This document shows, in pieces, positions 5,840-6,207 of a stretch of DNA of 6,207 nucleotides. The notes under the pieces were generated by a model, which ran no database searches, was not told the DNA's origin, and saw nothing but the letters and a program-made list of their open reading frames with translations. Where the stretch lies: positions 1 to 6,207 of the forward strand of contig DIXD01000054.1 in the NCBI GenBank assembly GCA_002435985.1. The letters are read 5' to 3'. The position numbers and the translations under genes were made by a program. How positions within the stretch are numbered: position 1 is the first letter of the stretch; every line of letters begins with the position of its first letter. The stretch is from Spirochaetaceae bacterium UBA6089. GTDB lineage: Bacteria > Spirochaetota > Spirochaetia > Treponematales > Rectinemataceae.

Positions 5840-6207
5840 ATGACAACAGCGTCTACAGTGGACGACGGCACGGAATTTTTGCTCCATGTGCCTGTAATGC
5901 GGGAAGAAGTCTGTGCCCTTGCTGCTACGGTGCATCCTCTGTCCCTCTATATCGACTGCACGCTCGGTGCCGGGGGTCATGCCGAGGCGCTGCTTGAGGC
6001 GTATCCCCAGCTTCGCTGTGTCGGCATCGACGCTGACCCCGAGGCTTGTGCGCGGGCTTCGGCCCGTCTTTCGATGTTTTCGGATCGGCTTTTGGTCCTC
6101 AATGCATATTATGACGACGCGCTCGCAGATCTGAAAAGCTCGACATCGACGGAGAAGATACTCGGTGCTGGCTTCTGGAGCCGCTTCGATGGAGCTGGAC
6201 AGCCTAA
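5840..6207 (+). CDS. rsmH: 16S rRNA (cytosine-1402-N4)-methyltransferase RsmH, N-terminal part (3' end outside window, apparent frameshift near end)
   Basis: RsmH (MraW) methylates N4 of C1402 in the 16S rRNA decoding centre and is the usual second gene of the dcw cluster. The visible N-terminal part shows HVPVMREEV (16-24), the SAM-binding motif I DCTLGAGGHAEALL (39-52), and VGIDADPEAC (61-70) for the next strand. The next family block should read roughly LxDLGxxSxxLD. In the frame of the start codon the sequence instead gives GAGFWSRFDGAGQP after residue 108, which is unlike any RsmH. Shifting by one base from about 6165 gives VLASGAASMELDSL, which restores the expected block apart from two residues. 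A one-base insertion near GG 6164-6165, probably with neighbouring errors, explains this. The position, within the last 45 bases of the window, points to sequence error rather than a true pseudogene. Confidence 0.9.
   Translation, partial: MTTASTVDDGTEFLLHVPVMREEVCALAATVHPLSLYIDCTLGAGGHAEALLEAYPQLRCVGIDADPEACARASARLSMFSDRLLVLNAYYDDALADLKSSTSTEKILGAGFWSRFDGAGQP

Overview
The window is a bacterial chromosomal segment, moderately GC-rich by eye and densely coded. It holds seven protein genes, cut at both ends: the 3' end of miaA (+), a small COG2426-type membrane protein (+), a Rep/UvrD-type DNA helicase (+), an RlmM-like 23S rRNA ribose methyltransferase (-), an HD-domain phosphohydrolase (+), mraZ (+) and the 5' part of rsmH/mraW (+). 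I see no tRNA, rRNA, mobile element, CRISPR array or phage gene. The protein style suggests a spirochaete of the Treponema/Spirochaeta group: the MraZ N-terminus reads MKLLTGEFKNTLDEKGR, and the helicase is Rep-like in its motifs and C-terminal tail. This is an inference from remembered families, at roughly even confidence.

Layout. Bases 1-287 end miaA. A 58-bp gap carries a strong-looking extended -10 promoter whose predicted start falls on the ATG of the membrane-protein gene (346-825), so that mRNA is probably leaderless. The helicase gene follows 34 bp later (860-2872) and may be co-transcribed. It converges on the methyltransferase gene (3867 down to 2878), with only 5 bp between the two stop codons. 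The methyltransferase and HD genes (3940-5193) diverge from a 72-bp intergenic region. An AT-rich 192-bp gap (5194-5385) follows, the only sizeable non-coding stretch. It contains a TTGACA/TAGAAT promoter and, directly downstream, four direct repeats with an exact 10-bp period. These match the known design of a MraZ operator and run through the mraZ ribosome-binding region into its start codon. mraZ (5386-5829) and rsmH (from 5840) open a canonical dcw (division and cell wall) cluster.

How the genes fit together. MiaA (tRNA A37), the RlmM-like enzyme (23S rRNA) and RsmH (16S rRNA) all modify RNA of the translation apparatus. Rep and the HD protein belong to DNA replication and nucleotide metabolism. 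MraZ controls the dcw operon. This is mostly core housekeeping content, and I do not find a new defence or mobile system. The points most worth a second look are the mraZ operator layout, the leaderless-looking membrane-protein gene, the RlmM-like enzyme with a divergent N-terminus, and an apparent frameshift in rsmH in the last ~45 bases, which looks like end-of-contig sequence error.
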